Assembly (NCBI GenBank): GCA_951213105.1
Contig: OX578146.1
Span: 112,267,927 to 112,331,926, forward strand
Source: Amaurobius ferox
Lineage: Eukaryota; Arthropoda; Arachnida; Araneae; Amaurobiidae
DNA: 64,000 nt
Reading direction: 5' to 3'
The translations under genes were made by a program, and so were the position numbers. Within the stretch, counting starts at the first letter, position 1. Each line of letters starts with the position of its first letter. This document shows, in pieces, positions 25,540 through 37,115 of this stretch. The notes under the pieces are model-generated. The model ran no database searches. It was not told the DNA's origin and saw nothing but the letters and a program-made list of their open reading frames with translations.

Positions 25540-25833
25540 TCACGATCTTGCATCAAAAATGCGGCAAATCCCGCTCTTCCTTTTGTCTCGGGAATCTTCA
25601 TCTTCACGGAGTTGGCCCTGTTTTTCCACGAGCTGGTTTAGAAGTAGGACGCAGAGATGAGTAATAGAATTAAGTCCGAAGACGCCTTTGAATAAGAAGG
25701 CGGCGAATGGCAACAGCGGTATGGATAGATGTAAATGCGTGTAAGAAGAATAGTAGGCGAAATGGTAGCCTTGCTCAATACTGGGGAAGAGGGTGAACAA
25801 ATTAAAGAAATCATGGTGGAGGAAAAAATGAAA
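25540..25833 (-). other. Open frame with hydrophobic segments, unrecognised
   Basis: The minus-strand frame is GC-richer than its surroundings and reads like a membrane-protein fragment. The hydrophobic stretches LSIPLLPFAAFLFKGVFGL and THLCVLLL are followed by a charged stretch (EKQGQLREDEDSRDKRK) and a stop. Its 5' side runs into a T/C-rich region without a clear acceptor AG or a good ATG. It could be a last exon of a spliced gene, a pseudogene, or chance. No family is recognised. Confidence 0.2.
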
Positions 25834-27539
25834 AAAACAATATGATCAACTATTTAACAATCTTAGCTTTGGGAAACACCCACTATAAGCGGGTTCTTTA
25901 AGTATAAACTTGGTTGTTGCAGCCTGAGTCAAATCTTAATATGAATGAAATGGGTCAATGGATGTTGGAACCTAATTTGAATCTTAATTTATGCAATATA
26001 TTAAAATCTTAAAATTTAGTTATAACTTTTAAAACATGGACCATGACCAGCAGTGCGGCCGAACGGGGGGCAAAAGAATGCACTGCATAGAGACAAGGGG
26101 GCAATTTATAAAAAATTATGACAAACGCAGGGGCAATTTATGAAAAATGGTCAATAGTTTGTAAAATGTGGGGGTAGTGTGGAGGGCACATTCATTTATT
26201 GTATAAGGGTCTGAAAAATTCTATCAGCGGCTCTGGTGTCTGGCCCTGTTCAAAGTCCTTCAAATTTAGCCAGGTGACGGACCAACACGTCCCAAATATA
26301 GTTCCAGGCCGAGGTACTGAGGTCATGAAGGCGGCTTGGGTCACAATTAGTAGGCCTATTCTGAAATTCAAAGCATAGAAGCTGTTATGTAAATTTGCTT
26401 GCTTTGGTAAAAATTTAAATATTTTCCGATGATGGATATTATTTTTCTCTTTCAATATTTCTATACTTCATGTATTTTATAATATTTTACTCCATGAACT
26501 GATACGTATAATTGACAGTTAAATTATATTTGCAAGGCATAGGTCTGAAAATCGGAAACTAATAAAGTAAATAATGAATTGCAGATAAAATCTAATTAAT
26601 CTATTATTTTAAATGGATATTTGTCAAATATTTATGCCCGGAAATTTAGACGAGTTTAAAAAATTAGAATATTTCTATGTATATTTAAAAATTTAATACC
26701 CATACTACTATAACTGTATATAAAAGTGATATCGTGTTTCACATTTTTCATTCAGAACTAATGTTTTTCGAAATATATCCTAACATATATTGCTTTTTAA
26801 TGCTCCTCAATTAAATTCTTATTTGCATTCTTTACGATTCATTCCATGATCATCGTGCAATCATCCAAATGGCGTGAAATGCAATGCATGGAATTTTTTT
26901 TTGTTCTAAAAGTGTTATTCATTACGTGACATTTTTATGCTTTTCTTGGTCATTATTTAGGCATTTATTTTAGTCAAGTTCCTTAGTTCTTTTCGTTTTT
27001 TTTTTAAACCAATACTGGTATCTAGGTGAGATTCCATTATTGCATAGCCATTATATTTAAATTGTTTTGCATTATGGATAGTTTCTAGGGAATATCAGTG
27101 TTTAGTTAAATGAATATGTGTTAAGTAAACACAAATTTGCAAAATTAAGGATTTTAAAGAATTTGTGCAGGAATATGTGAATACAGGTGTATATTTAATA
27201 ATACAGATATATATTTAAAGAATATGTGAATACAGGTATAACAACATAAGCATTATCGCAAGCATTTACAGAAGCGCTTGTAACACATAAAATTAGCATG
27301 ATGATTGGTTTGGTTGAAGTTTGTCACTCCTCATTTTGGAGCTTTCATATGGTAGCAAATGTTGTGCGCTCTTCCTTTTGGATGAAGCTATTAAGAATGA
27401 ATTTTAATTATCTTTTGGATTATCTTATTTCGTACAGTCATACGAATTTACAGAAAATCCGAAAGTTACATCTTCAGATCAGGAAGTGGACATGCCCCCC
27501 CCCCCCCCACACACACACACACACAAGCACACCACTCCT
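25834..27539. other. No gene recognised; G-rich short repeats
   Basis: At 26060-26180 the words GGGGGCAATTTAT and GGGGCAATTTATGAAAAA recur, suggesting a small decayed tandem repeat. A 14-C run at 27495-27508 leads into a short CA run. The rest is AT-rich. Confidence 0.5.
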
Positions 27540-27827
27540 CCTGGAATTTGATGCTGAATCCGTGCCAGTCATCATATAAGCTCTATCTACAGCCGATTTT
27601 GGGAAATAGATGTTTCAAATACTCGTAAAATAAAAACTTTCGAAGAAATAGAAAAAAAAACCACGGGAGTGAAAATCCTTGGTAAGCAAATTTAACGCCT
27701 CCAGAATTTGACGCTAAATTCATATCAGTCATCATATGAGCTCTATTTATCTATAGACAAACTTGAAAAATAGGTGTTTCAAGTAAAATGAAATTTTTTT
27801 TAACCGGAAGCGGGAAAAGATTAGGAA

Positions 27828-28215
27828 ATTGTTGTTGTTGAGACCCAGACCGTCCGACCTACCGTAAAGGTGTAAGGTAACCATTTGGACGGCCGGGCAG
27901 TGCCCCCCAATTTAGACCGGAACCCAGTGGGGGAGGCATCCACAGGGACCATACCCTCCTTCCCCTACCACCAACCTCTCGGAAGGACTTACGGACCCAC
28001 ATGTTTAATGTGATCGTACTCCGCATGAACACGGCGGTAGCTGTGCCAGCGTGCAAATCCAGCACGCAAACCACCGGGCTACCGCGCCCGAAATGTGCCA
28101 ATAGTACGCGGTGTTCCCAGGTGGTCACCCACCCAAGTACTAACCGCGCCCGATGCTGTTTGACTTCGGTGATCTAACGAGAACCGGTGTTTTCAGCACG
28201 GTAGAGCCGTTGGCT
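27828..28215 (-). mobile_element. Complete 5S-rRNA-headed SINE with TSD
   Basis: Read on the minus strand, there is a full-length 5S rRNA-like head (28214 to about 28096). Next is a middle part with a tRNA-like GGTAGCCCGGTGG word, then a GC-rich body. A hairpin domain follows (27897-27844; CCGGCC-GTCC paired with GGAC-GGTCTGGG), and a CAACAACAACAA tail ends it. The insertion is bracketed by AAAGATTAGGAA at 27816-27827 and 28216-28227. It lies between units of the local tandem repeat. The related array at 55.6 kb has the joined sequence (near 55690-55720) without a SINE, which acts as an empty site. 5S-derived heads are the defining feature of SINE3-class elements, which are transcribed by RNA polymerase III from the internal 5S promoter. 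Confidence 0.93.
28096..28214 (-). other. 5S rRNA-like sequence forming the SINE head
   Basis: About 119 nt starting GCCAACGG and containing CACCGGTTCTCGTTAGATCA, CACCGAAGTCAAACAGCATC, GGGCGCGGTTAGTACTTGGG and TGGGTGACCACCTGGGAACA. It has full 5S length, including the internal control region. It runs directly into the SINE body without a T-run terminator, so it is a SINE promoter/head rather than a 5S gene. The changed bases relative to typical metazoan 5S (GTTAGATC for GTCCGATC) also suggest it is not a functional rRNA. Confidence 0.92.
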
Positions 28216-28345
28216 AAAGATTAGGAAGTGTAAATTCTTAGTGAAACCCTACCTCGTCCGAAATTTCATTCTGAATTTATATCAGTCATCATCTAATTTC
28301 TATCTATAGCAGATCCTGAGAAATAGATGTTTCAAGGAAAACATT

Positions 28346-30390
28346 TTAGTAGATACAATAAATAGTACGGCAAAAATTTTGCGTCAATAAATAAAATTAC
28401 AGCTTCACCGTCCTTAAACCTAAAACCGCGCAGGTCAATGCCCTAACAGGACAATCATATTCAATATCATATTCAATCGATATCTAGATATATAACTTCC
28501 ACCAGAAATATTAACGAATTTTACGAAACGTAAAATTATTGCATGTCACGTCGCATTACTAGCGATGCACTTGTTTACTAGCACTTCAATTGTTGGAGAG
28601 AAGAAAAAACATAAGCTCATTTGAAGATAAACGATGTATTCGAACACTGGACGAACCTACTCACTGCCAGTATACATTGCTGAAAATAACAGGTGTCTGG
28701 TCAACTCAGAATCGAGCACGATAATTCTCGTGACCAGAGTTGGATGTGTGAAAATAGTAGGTTAAGAGGCATCAGGAGGCGTTTCCAACTTTTGGCTTAA
28801 AGACGGTATAGGACACGGAGATGCATCAGCAATCGGATTTTTGCGAGCTTTGTGATAAATGAAGAAGTTAGCGTTTGAATGTGTGTCTGTATTTCTGGAA
28901 AACATTTCTAATTTTGCGAAAATCATGTGCATTTTGTGAAAAATCAAAAGAAACAAATATATTGGGCTTGTTTTTATTATGGTATTGCGTTTTAATGTAT
29001 TAGACTTTTTAGTGTTCCTGTTTGGTGAATGATTTAATTCATTTGAAATGGCGGATCACAACCCGAAAAATTATATTTAATAAAATCCAATTGCTTTTCA
29101 TGTTTTTAAAATTGGCCTAGCCTGAAATCAAACCCTTAGCGATACCTAAACGGCTACATTGTTCAAAAAACATGATAAGTCAGTTGTAGCGGGAATCATA
29201 ACTGATTGTTTCTTACATTTTTAAGTGTGTTCAGCTATACAAAATTAAAGATATTTAAAATTAGGTAATCCATAATCCATACTGCAACATTTTCCTTCAT
29301 AATAAAGACCTCGATGAAAGTATATAATTTTGGCAGTATAATCGCATTTTGTCTTTAATTAAAACAAATCCCATCGTTATATGGTTTCACAGAAAATAAA
29401 CATAGCAATAAGCTTACAAAAAATCTCAACCTTCTTTCATAATTAAAACGGGAAATAAAAAATTTTAGAATTGTGTATAAAATAAATTATTTCAATATAG
29501 AGTGGATAACAATTAAATTCTGATATTTTCAAAACACAACACAAATATGCGTATCATTTATTTCTACAAAGCCTATTAATAGACGCCACATAAATTTTTA
29601 TTTCTAAAATATATTTTTACCATCCTAAACACAGAATGTTCCACACAAAACTATATTTTCTCATTTGAACCATTCCTCAAATATCTGCCTTACAAAAAAT
29701 GCCGTTCATCCGTGAAGATATCCCTCGAAGCAGAGGATTCTTTCATCTAATCATCAATTCCTTGACCAAGTTCATGAACGTGAATCGTTCTTCCATTCAT
29801 TCCCACACACTTCTTTTGCGCAAAGGGATAGACCGTTCGTCAAACATTCGATTGGTTACTCATGAAAAATCGCCATCGCTTTTGAAATCGATGATTCTCT
29901 TTGGCTCAAATGGGAATACCTGCAGGCATCAAGGGCTAGTGAACACGATCCTAAAATCGTCTGCAGGAAAAATAGCTCTAAAACTACGCAGATGAATTTG
30001 AAATATTTGTTCGTCAATGATGATTATTTTCTATTCATTTCATTATTTGTCTTAGAGAGAATCCTTCTTAGTAATGTACAAAAACCAGTCAATAATTATT
30101 TCCCCTTTTGAGTTCCGGTTTCATGTACTGCACGTTGCATTTTCCTATCCTTAATCATTTCTTCGTAAAAATATTTAGAAATCGCTCACGTCATTTTGAC
30201 TCATTCTGTATCATGATCGATAGATGTCGGTAGAGCAACTAGCCCAAGTTCAAGGTCTGCGGTTGGAGTTTTAGGTTCAGACAAATTCCATAGATTGATA
30301 TATAAAGTGGAAACAGGTTAAAACAAACTTTTAAGGTACTTCAAATAGAAGTTCGTCATAGGCAAAACAATTGCAAGTACATATTCTATT
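28346..30390. other. No gene recognised
   Basis: AT-rich. A 98-codon plus-strand frame at 29699-29995 has no recognisable domain and overlaps an ATCGTCTGC at 29956-29964. I do not call it a gene. Confidence 0.5.
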
Positions 30391-30406
30391 CCATGTTAAA
30401 GAGTGT

Positions 30407-30463
30407 TGAAAACCCAGACCACCCGACTCACCCTAGAGTACGAGCAGCTGATTGAGTGGCCGG
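30407..30463 (-). mobile_element. Hairpin retroposon, copy B
   Basis: On the minus strand it reads CCGGCCACTC at the start and GGGTGGTCTGGGTTTTCA at the end. The basal stem closes with one wobble. The apical stem is CTC with GAG, enclosing ACT against GGT. The insert is 57 bp. The flanking repeats CCATGTTAAAGAGTGT (30391-30406) and CCATGTTGAAGAGTGT (30464-30479) match at 15 of 16 positions. Caution: the right target sequence is itself repeated twice more to about 30540 (~26-bp tandem), so the TSD reading is weaker here than for copies C and E. Confidence 0.82.
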
Positions 30464-30540
30464 CCATGTTGAAGAGTGTACAATAAGAAGTCATACTGAA
30501 GAGTGCACAATAAGCGGCCATGTTGAAGAGTGTACAATAA
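30464..30540 (+). repeat. Three ~26-bp tandem units
   Basis: Units of the form CATGTTGAAGAGTGTACAATAAG lie side by side, the middle one diverged (CATACTGAAGAGTGCACAATAAG). They begin in the right target repeat of hairpin copy B. Confidence 0.8.
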
Positions 30541-30845
30541 GGGCGAAACCGGTTTGTGGGATGATGTTATTTGCAATGAGAGTACGACCCAACTTATGAA
30601 ATTCAATATTTATTTTCTATTTGTAAATAGGCTTTATTTAAAGAAAATCCTCAGAAATTTAGCAAAAATTATGATATGATCACTACAACTCAACTTCAGC
30701 GAATAGAATATTAAATATTGTTTTTCAAGAACGTTCGTAAATTTCAGTTTTTATTTCGCCATTCGTTCCATTCCTGCCACATGACAGAGAAGAAAAAACA
30801 TAATAAATAGCATATATCTGGGTCCTAATGACCGTTCATCGTGCG

Positions 30846-30937
30846 AGATGGACGCACAGGTCGCGACCCCTAGCGGCCGGCTTTCCGTTCTCCGTCAGCT
30901 GAGAAATGGGAACGTGACCTGTGCATCTTCTCAGGTT
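30846..30937. repeat. GC-rich patch with GCACAGGTC/GACCTGTGC inverted repeat
   Basis: In an AT-rich setting this ~90-bp patch has GCACAGGTC and its exact complement GACCTGTGC about 70 bp apart, with CGACCCCTAGCGGCCGGC between. It could be a small element or a first exon or promoter. There is no supporting ORF. Confidence 0.35.
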
Positions 30938-31068
30938 GTTGCATTACCGGTTTGTAGTAGTTGTACGTACAGGAAAAGTGTAAAAGGTGATTGATTAAAA
31001 AATTTTTGAATGCATGTTCGAATCAAGGTACCGTGAGAACATGGTGTTAGGCTAATTCGAGAGTTTTA

Positions 31069-31090
31069 CTCTCTCTCTCTCTCTCTCTCT
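31069..31090 (+). repeat. (CT)n microsatellite
   Basis: About ten CT units. Confidence 0.9.
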
Positions 31091-31652
31091 GTGTAGTACA
31101 TAATGTGTGTTTGGATAAATTATTGTACAGTTCAAAAAATTAAAATGCATTCAGATTTAAACGTTTATATTAGCGCACTTGACGGAAAAGAAATTTACGG
31201 AATATAAGACTTACAACCGTATATAAACTGAATAAATTATATAATTACAGAACTCGCCTAAAGGGGGGGGGGGGCACTCTCATTGCAGAAAACTGGTAAT
31301 ATTTATAAAATTTGAAGCCAGCTGCGTGGTACGACTGAATTTATCGGCCCCACAGAGGTTCGTAAACTAATGGCACATGCACGTTTCCCTGCGGCCATTG
31401 TAGGTATGGGCTATCCCATGCTTACGAACGCACAACTAGTTTAAGGAAGTTGATATCTGCAATAGAAGCGCGATCCTGAAATAAATTAACTGGAAATGAA
31501 ACATTTTATAAATAACGCAGCATAAAACAAAAATATAACTGTATTAGTTTCTGGGACAAAAGAGAGTTGCCTTTTCCATGAGAAATGAGGCAAAGCAGCC
31601 AATCCAGCATAAGCAGGAAAATGTCTGCCTGTACCTTGTAAAGAGCCTCGCT

Positions 31653-31723
31653 GCCCCAACCGGGAATCGAACCCTGGATCTCCGAACTGGCCAGCCGACG
31701 CTCTACCGTTGAGCTACTGGGAC
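31653..31723 (-). repeat. tRNA-like SINE head
   Basis: On the minus strand, GTCCCAG at the 5' end pairs with TTGGGGC at the 3' end. The A box TAGCTCAACGGTAGAGC and the B box GGTTCGATTCC are good RNA polymerase III promoter matches. The anticodon arm does not form a clean 5-bp stem, so it is a tRNA-derived SINE or pseudogene rather than a working tRNA. Sequence on the 3' side to about 31500 may be the SINE body, but its end is not clear. It resembles 18381-18443. Confidence 0.7.
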
Positions 31724-34324
31724 GAAATTGCAAGCTTTTATTGTCGAAGTGGAGTGGACTGCAACCTTGGACGCCTCGAAGGATATGGGGCCAGAAGGCT
31801 TAAAACGCCGAATACCAGGGTTATAAATGTTTAATAACTGGCAATACAAATTAGCATAAAATGCATTTTCAATGAACAGAATTCATTATGCTGATAAATT
31901 ACGGGAGCAGACGACTTTTGTCTTCATTTATTTATTGAATAAAATTGGCACCTTTTCTAGAATATACAAAATAGCAAATGCAGTATATCCACTATTGTTT
32001 AATTTTAATCCCACAGAACAGACTGCATGACGAAGATGAAATAGAATATATTGCACATCATTAAAGATAAATTATGTATTATATCAGAATTCGTTATTTC
32101 AATTTCTGTGAACCGAACAGTACATAATTTCAATATTTAGAATACAATGCTATATAAAACTTACAATAGACGAGAAACGTTGGAAATGCAAAATAAACAT
32201 TTATATATAGCCTGTTCGAAATATTCTTTGCAGAAGTTTGATTATGGAACTTATATCTCATAAATATTGAAAACATCTACAACTGTGTATATGCTTTGTT
32301 GCTAGTGGTTTATAGTATATACGAAAATCGTAGCATGAACACTTTTGCAGTAATAAGGATTATTTTGTAATATAGGGAGATATTTTGCATTAAGGGGAAG
32401 AATAGAAATTTTCACAAAAATAAGTTTCATACACTCACCAATTACTCCTAAAACAAAAAAGAGCATTTCTTACCTAGAGAAAAGAGAAATACTTGTTAAT
32501 TTACAGAAATGTATTTACAATGATAAATTAGTCTTTTTAATATATTCATGCACATTGTTATTCATGTTTGAAAGCAATAATAGATGCATAATTCTGAAAC
32601 TGAAAGATATAAATATATTTATAAGGTAAAATGTTATGTTGAAAATATTTATTTAACTGTAACATAATTCCTTTCATACAAATAGAAAATAATGCAGAAT
32701 ATTACATATATCACCAAAATATAAAATTATTATAGTCGTTTTTCAAATGGCAATTCTACAAAATGGCATTGTGGTCAGAATTCTCTGCATAAAGAGCTGA
32801 TAGCATTCCAAAAGTTAAACTTTACGTAAAATATATGATATCTCGATCGAGATTGGTTCGAAATAACTCCTTAGCGACTCCAATATAATTTATTTTTGTT
32901 TTAGATAAAACAAATGTAACATTTCGAGCGTCGTATAAAACCTGACATTCTCTTTTAGATAAAAAAAGTGATACATAAAATTAACCGCCTTCGGCAATCA
33001 GCCGGCTCACTTTTAAGATAAGCTCCTATCGGATATGTCTCCTGTATGTTGTTGCTGATTGCACCCCAAACGCATGAATTAAGTATCCGTGATTTATAAT
33101 GCCGCTGTTATTGAGAATCGCGGTAATCAACGTGTTAAAAACCCTCAAAAATCCAAGAAAATAATTAAAAAAAAAAAATAAATAAAAAAATAAATAAATA
33201 AATAAAAATCCCTGTAGAATAAAATCTTAACACGTGTAATTATCATCAGATTAAATTCTTATCTCGGATCAGAATCGTAAGAATTTTGCACAGATTTCCC
33301 TTAGTAATAAAATATTCATTCACGTCCAATTTGAAGCATATATAAAGCTATAAGATTGACAATATTAGAATTTTGCAATTTTATTCAGTTTATTTATCAC
33401 AGCTAGTTAAATAGTGCGAACTGCCGCGTCTGCATTCAACCTATGAAAAATATGATATTATAATATCAGCTTCTTTCGCTGTTTAAAACGAAATATTCGA
33501 AATTTGTTCAAAATTGAGCTAATGCATTAACAACTAAAAAATAAAATCGAATTAAAATTACAGCACGGAGGTATCTTGGGACTTTTCTGAAAATATATCT
33601 ATATCGAATTTCGTAGCCATGTGTCGCTTGGATTTTCTGCTACGCTATATACAGACAAACATACATTATCTTTTAATGTTATATACATGAATATTTTTTA
33701 ACTTTAAACGTAGTTATTTTCTACGATGTTTTTTAATTTTACAATACAATACTCATAAAACTAGAAAATTTCGTCTGGTCCGATCTTTCTGAACATCAAT
33801 AGACCTCTTACGTCTGCCAATTTAAATAATCGTAACAAATTTCATTTGGGACACTCAATTTGCTTATCGTCCTTTGCTTACCGTTGCAGAGTTATCGCCC
33901 ACAGACATGATTAACAAATGGTTTATTTGTATTCAAGTCAGAGATACTCAAAACGTGAAAACCATCAAAAATACGAGGCTAGAATTTTTAACATCATCAA
34001 AAGAGTTTTCCTTTATTTATACATTATGTATTGTAGGAAAAGTGAAAAGATCTAAAAATTTCAGATTCATTTCAAGATGAAACGATTTCAAACATAAAGA
34101 TCCCAAATTTGAAAAATCAATCTTTATTAACTACCAGAAAAAAAAAAGTGCAATCTCAGTCTTTAAATAAAATTTTTATACTTCCCAATACAGTTCCACA
34201 TTTTTACCCAATCTAAACACCAACTGAAACCGTTCTAGATTCCTAAAGCCTTCCACGCGCGATAAGCTCGTAAAATTAATCAGCAAGTTTGGGCTTTGAT
34301 CATATCTTGTTCGCTCCGCAGGCC
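31724..34324. other. No gene recognised
   Basis: AT-rich, with an AAAT-type microsatellite at about 33167-33207. Only short, unremarkable open frames. Confidence 0.5.
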
Positions 34325-34420
34325 GGTTGATTTGATGGCTTATCGCGCTCCACAGAAACTGGTACTCAATAAATTAATTTGGAACATATCCAGGTAATTG
34401 CGCTTTGGCGGCTAGTGATA
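34325..34420 (-). repeat. Dispersed repeat shared with 43968-44035
   Basis: On the minus strand the order is AATTACCTGGATA, AATTAATTTATTGA, ACCAGTTTC, GAGCGCGATAAGCC. The same order appears on the plus strand at 43968-44035. GCGCGATAAGC also occurs inverted just to the left (34258-34268 against 34339-34349), giving an 11-bp perfect inverted repeat. Confidence 0.65.
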
Positions 34421-34529
34421 AAATATTGCCTTCAAAAAATTGAAAGAAAGAATATAAAAATATGCTGCAATCCTACACAGGACCTTCACTACTACTAAAT
34501 GTATTTAATTTTTATTTTCTCTACAAAAC

Positions 34530-35440
34530 ACAGTATATGTAAGAGGAAAATATTCTGATGGGGTTAAAATTTCGATTCTCGCACTTTTTTTTTATTGATT
34601 TACATGTCTTAAACAACCCTGAATGCGAATCGAACACTTTAATGGATTAAGCAAGTCAAATGATATTCGGCATAATTATTTCAATCAATAAACGTCAAAT
34701 GCTTATTGTTTTTGAGGTAGGTCGGACAGAGCAATGTCAACTTTCCATGGAAAAAAAAACCCTTTAAAAATTAGATTAAAAAGTGTTATTAGTGTTTTAT
34801 GTGTTTTTTTTTTTATTTAAACGCGAATGGTATTTTATTTCTAGAACGTTAACGTGCGCAGTTCTCCAGATATAGCACGTTTTTGATCTAATATAAAATG
34901 AAAAAAATAATAATAAATGTTTACTATTTTAAATGAGCAAAGGCTTTATTATAAAGTGCTTTTAACCACAAATAAATGATATATTTAGGATTGATTTAAC
35001 ACGAGCCGTTTTCGAGATATTAGAAATTTTACTTTAACACAGGGGGTGCGATATTTATTGAAGAAATTGGCTATTGATATAAAATTTCGTATGTTTTACT
35101 TTCTTCACTCTGAGCTAGATGAAAATATGATGATAGTGATTGTGATTTGTTCCACTTTTCTTGATAAATATGTTTTTATCGGTAAATTAAGCAAGCATTT
35201 TACTTTAACCGATGTAGCCCAAGAAAAGTATGGTGATCGTAATTTAATCACGTGTAGAGTTTTCACAATAAATACGTCTTGGGGCCCCTGGTACCAGAAA
35301 TGACACTTGTCAGTCTGCGAGTGGGTAAATGTGTGCAAAATCGTTGGCCCTTAGTAATCCCAAAAAACAATGAAGCTATTTGGGCTCAATTTGGGTGGCA
35401 CACTGCTTACACTGTGTAGACGTGAATACAGAAAATAAAT
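34530..35440 (+). repeat. Dispersed ~1 kb repeat, copy 3 (diverged)
   Basis: The same order as copy 1 is seen: a TAAGAGGAAAATATTCTGATGG start, GAATGCGAATCGAACACTTT, then an ACCGATGTAGCCCAAGAAAA block and TGAAGCTATTTGGGCTCAAT at the right. It is more diverged and lacks the TTGGCGAC hairpin. Confidence 0.65.
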
Positions 35441-37000
35441 TTTTGAAAAATGTATATATTTTGGCTCAGAGGTCGAATGCCGACTTATTTCGAGAAGAAA
35501 CTCTCGGGATTCCCTCGATCCTCTAGTTTCAATCGATTACAGCAAATAGCCGACTAATATAAGTTATTTATTTTTGATAAGAAAACCAGATAGAAGAAAA
35601 ATTATCTCTTTCCCGATAATTTCTAAATTTACAATTATGTAGTAAAAGTAACGCATTGGACATATTTTTAAATACATATTTATTTTATTGAAAAAAAAAT
35701 TGTTTTATGCAATATTCAGAATATTTATTATTTCAATAAATATACATGACCAATGAGAGAGAAAAAATATCTGATTTTCTAGGAAAAAGAAACACATTGC
35801 CCACACAGAAATTTTGCTTTATGCGTTACCCATCCATAGTTTATCTCTCAGCATAGGATATAAATTTCGCAGCTAAACAAAATCAAGCGAAACCTTTTTT
35901 TCATCCCACCCTCTTTACCAGAAGTAACGCCAGGATTTCTAAAACAAATCGACAAAAAAATATAACTCAAAAAGAAAATGATGTTTCCTTTGCCTTTAAA
36001 TTCCCTCTTTGAACGTAATTCCGTAAATTTTGGTGTTTCATAAGCCCCGCTTGATCCGGTATGACAGTTTCTACGGTCCAGATATAAATGTAGAGAGGGA
36101 AATATGATCCAACGGAGAATGTTACGGAGAACAAAAAAAAAAAGAAAATTGCAATTTATATGAAAATTCTGACAATGTAATGGAGAAAAAATATCTTCAC
36201 AGACAAGAATATTTGCATTTATTTTTAACACTTTTTGGTCATACTGGGATAATTTTACGAATGTTAAAACAATGGGAAGCAAACTGGAAAACGACAATTA
36301 GAACATTCGTTCACCAGATAATATCCCAATTTTCACATTTTCTCTTTAAGGAGTTCCGGCAGTGGTAGAACTTGACCTACTCCCATGCCCTTATACCCCC
36401 CCCCCCCCCTCCATTCTAATAAGAGCGCCGATTTCTTATCTAAAGATTTCCCTAATCTTATATTCCTAACCTAATACAATATTGTCTAATATTTATAATA
36501 TTATTTTCTATAATTATTCCTAAATATGTATTCCAGAATTTCCTTTTCGTGGGTCCCTCTACATTTCTGGGATCCCCCATTGTGGGGGGTTGGCACAGCA
36601 GTAGTTCTATCCGTACATACAGGCATAGCCAAATTTGATTAATGATAATAATTGTATAGGGCGTCTAGGAAACAAAAATATACCTCTGATCCATCAATTT
36701 CTGCATTACGGGAGGGGGGGGGGGGGGTTGCAAAATTAATTATGCTTAAGGGCACTAATAATACAAATCTGGCTTAGCATATAAGAAGAATCGGATTCAC
36801 ACACACGGCCACGCGGGACCCAATTTTAAGCAAAAATAATAGCCCCAATAATGCGGAAAAGAAATGTTTTTGGGATAAAGATAGTTATTAATAAGTAAAA
36901 ATGCACTTTGTGCAAACGGATTAAGGAAAGCCTGAGCTCAAATAAAAGCTCAAATAAGATAATACATCATACAGCTGTTTCGAGGATACGCTGGATTCCC
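35441..37000. other. No gene recognised
   Basis: AT-rich with a 14-C run at 36396-36409 and a 14-G run at 36714-36727. A 149-codon minus-strand frame (35848-36297) is Phe/Ile/Leu-rich as expected of A/T-rich chance ORFs; I do not call it. Confidence 0.45.
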
Positions 37001-37115
37001 TTCGTCAGAGCAAGAGAACCAATAAACCCCAAGCCAAAAGGACGAAATGGGGCCCATTTCGTCTTTTTGACTTGAGGGCATTGTTAGTTTCAGTGTTCTA
37101 GTTGGTCTGGGGTTT
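37001..37115. repeat. Imperfect palindrome with a near-perfect core
   Basis: CCAAAAGGACGAAATGGG faces CCCATTTCGTCTTTTTG with essentially no loop, centred at about 37052. The outer sequence continues to match less well (CCAATAAACCCCAAG against CTTGAGGGCATTG). It resembles a small foldback transposon. No TSD was found. Confidence 0.65.

Larger units (their letters stand above)
27541..28345 (+). repeat. Three ~150-bp tandem repeat units, split by a SINE
   Basis: Each unit has the order GAATTTGATGCTGAAT, CAGTCATCAT, AGCTCTATCTATAG, GAGAAATAGATGTTTCAA. Units lie at about 27541-27660, 27705-27827 and 28228-28345. The last two are separated by the 5S SINE (27828-28215). The same repeat forms another array at about 55585-55925. 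No conserved reading frame was seen. Confidence 0.85.

Noticed and set aside
28096..28214. A functional 5S rRNA gene
   Set aside because: It is full length, but it runs into a SINE body without a T-run terminator, lies within a TSD-flanked unit, and has substitutions at usually conserved places.
31653..31723. A functional tRNA gene
   Set aside because: The A and B boxes are good, but the anticodon stem does not pair and the T stem has a mismatch. A similar sequence at 18381-18443 suggests a SINE family.
35848..36297. The longest minus-strand ORF (149 codons) as a gene
   Set aside because: The codons are dominated by A/T-rich Phe, Ile, Leu and Lys as expected by chance, with no recognisable domain, splice context or conservation evidence.
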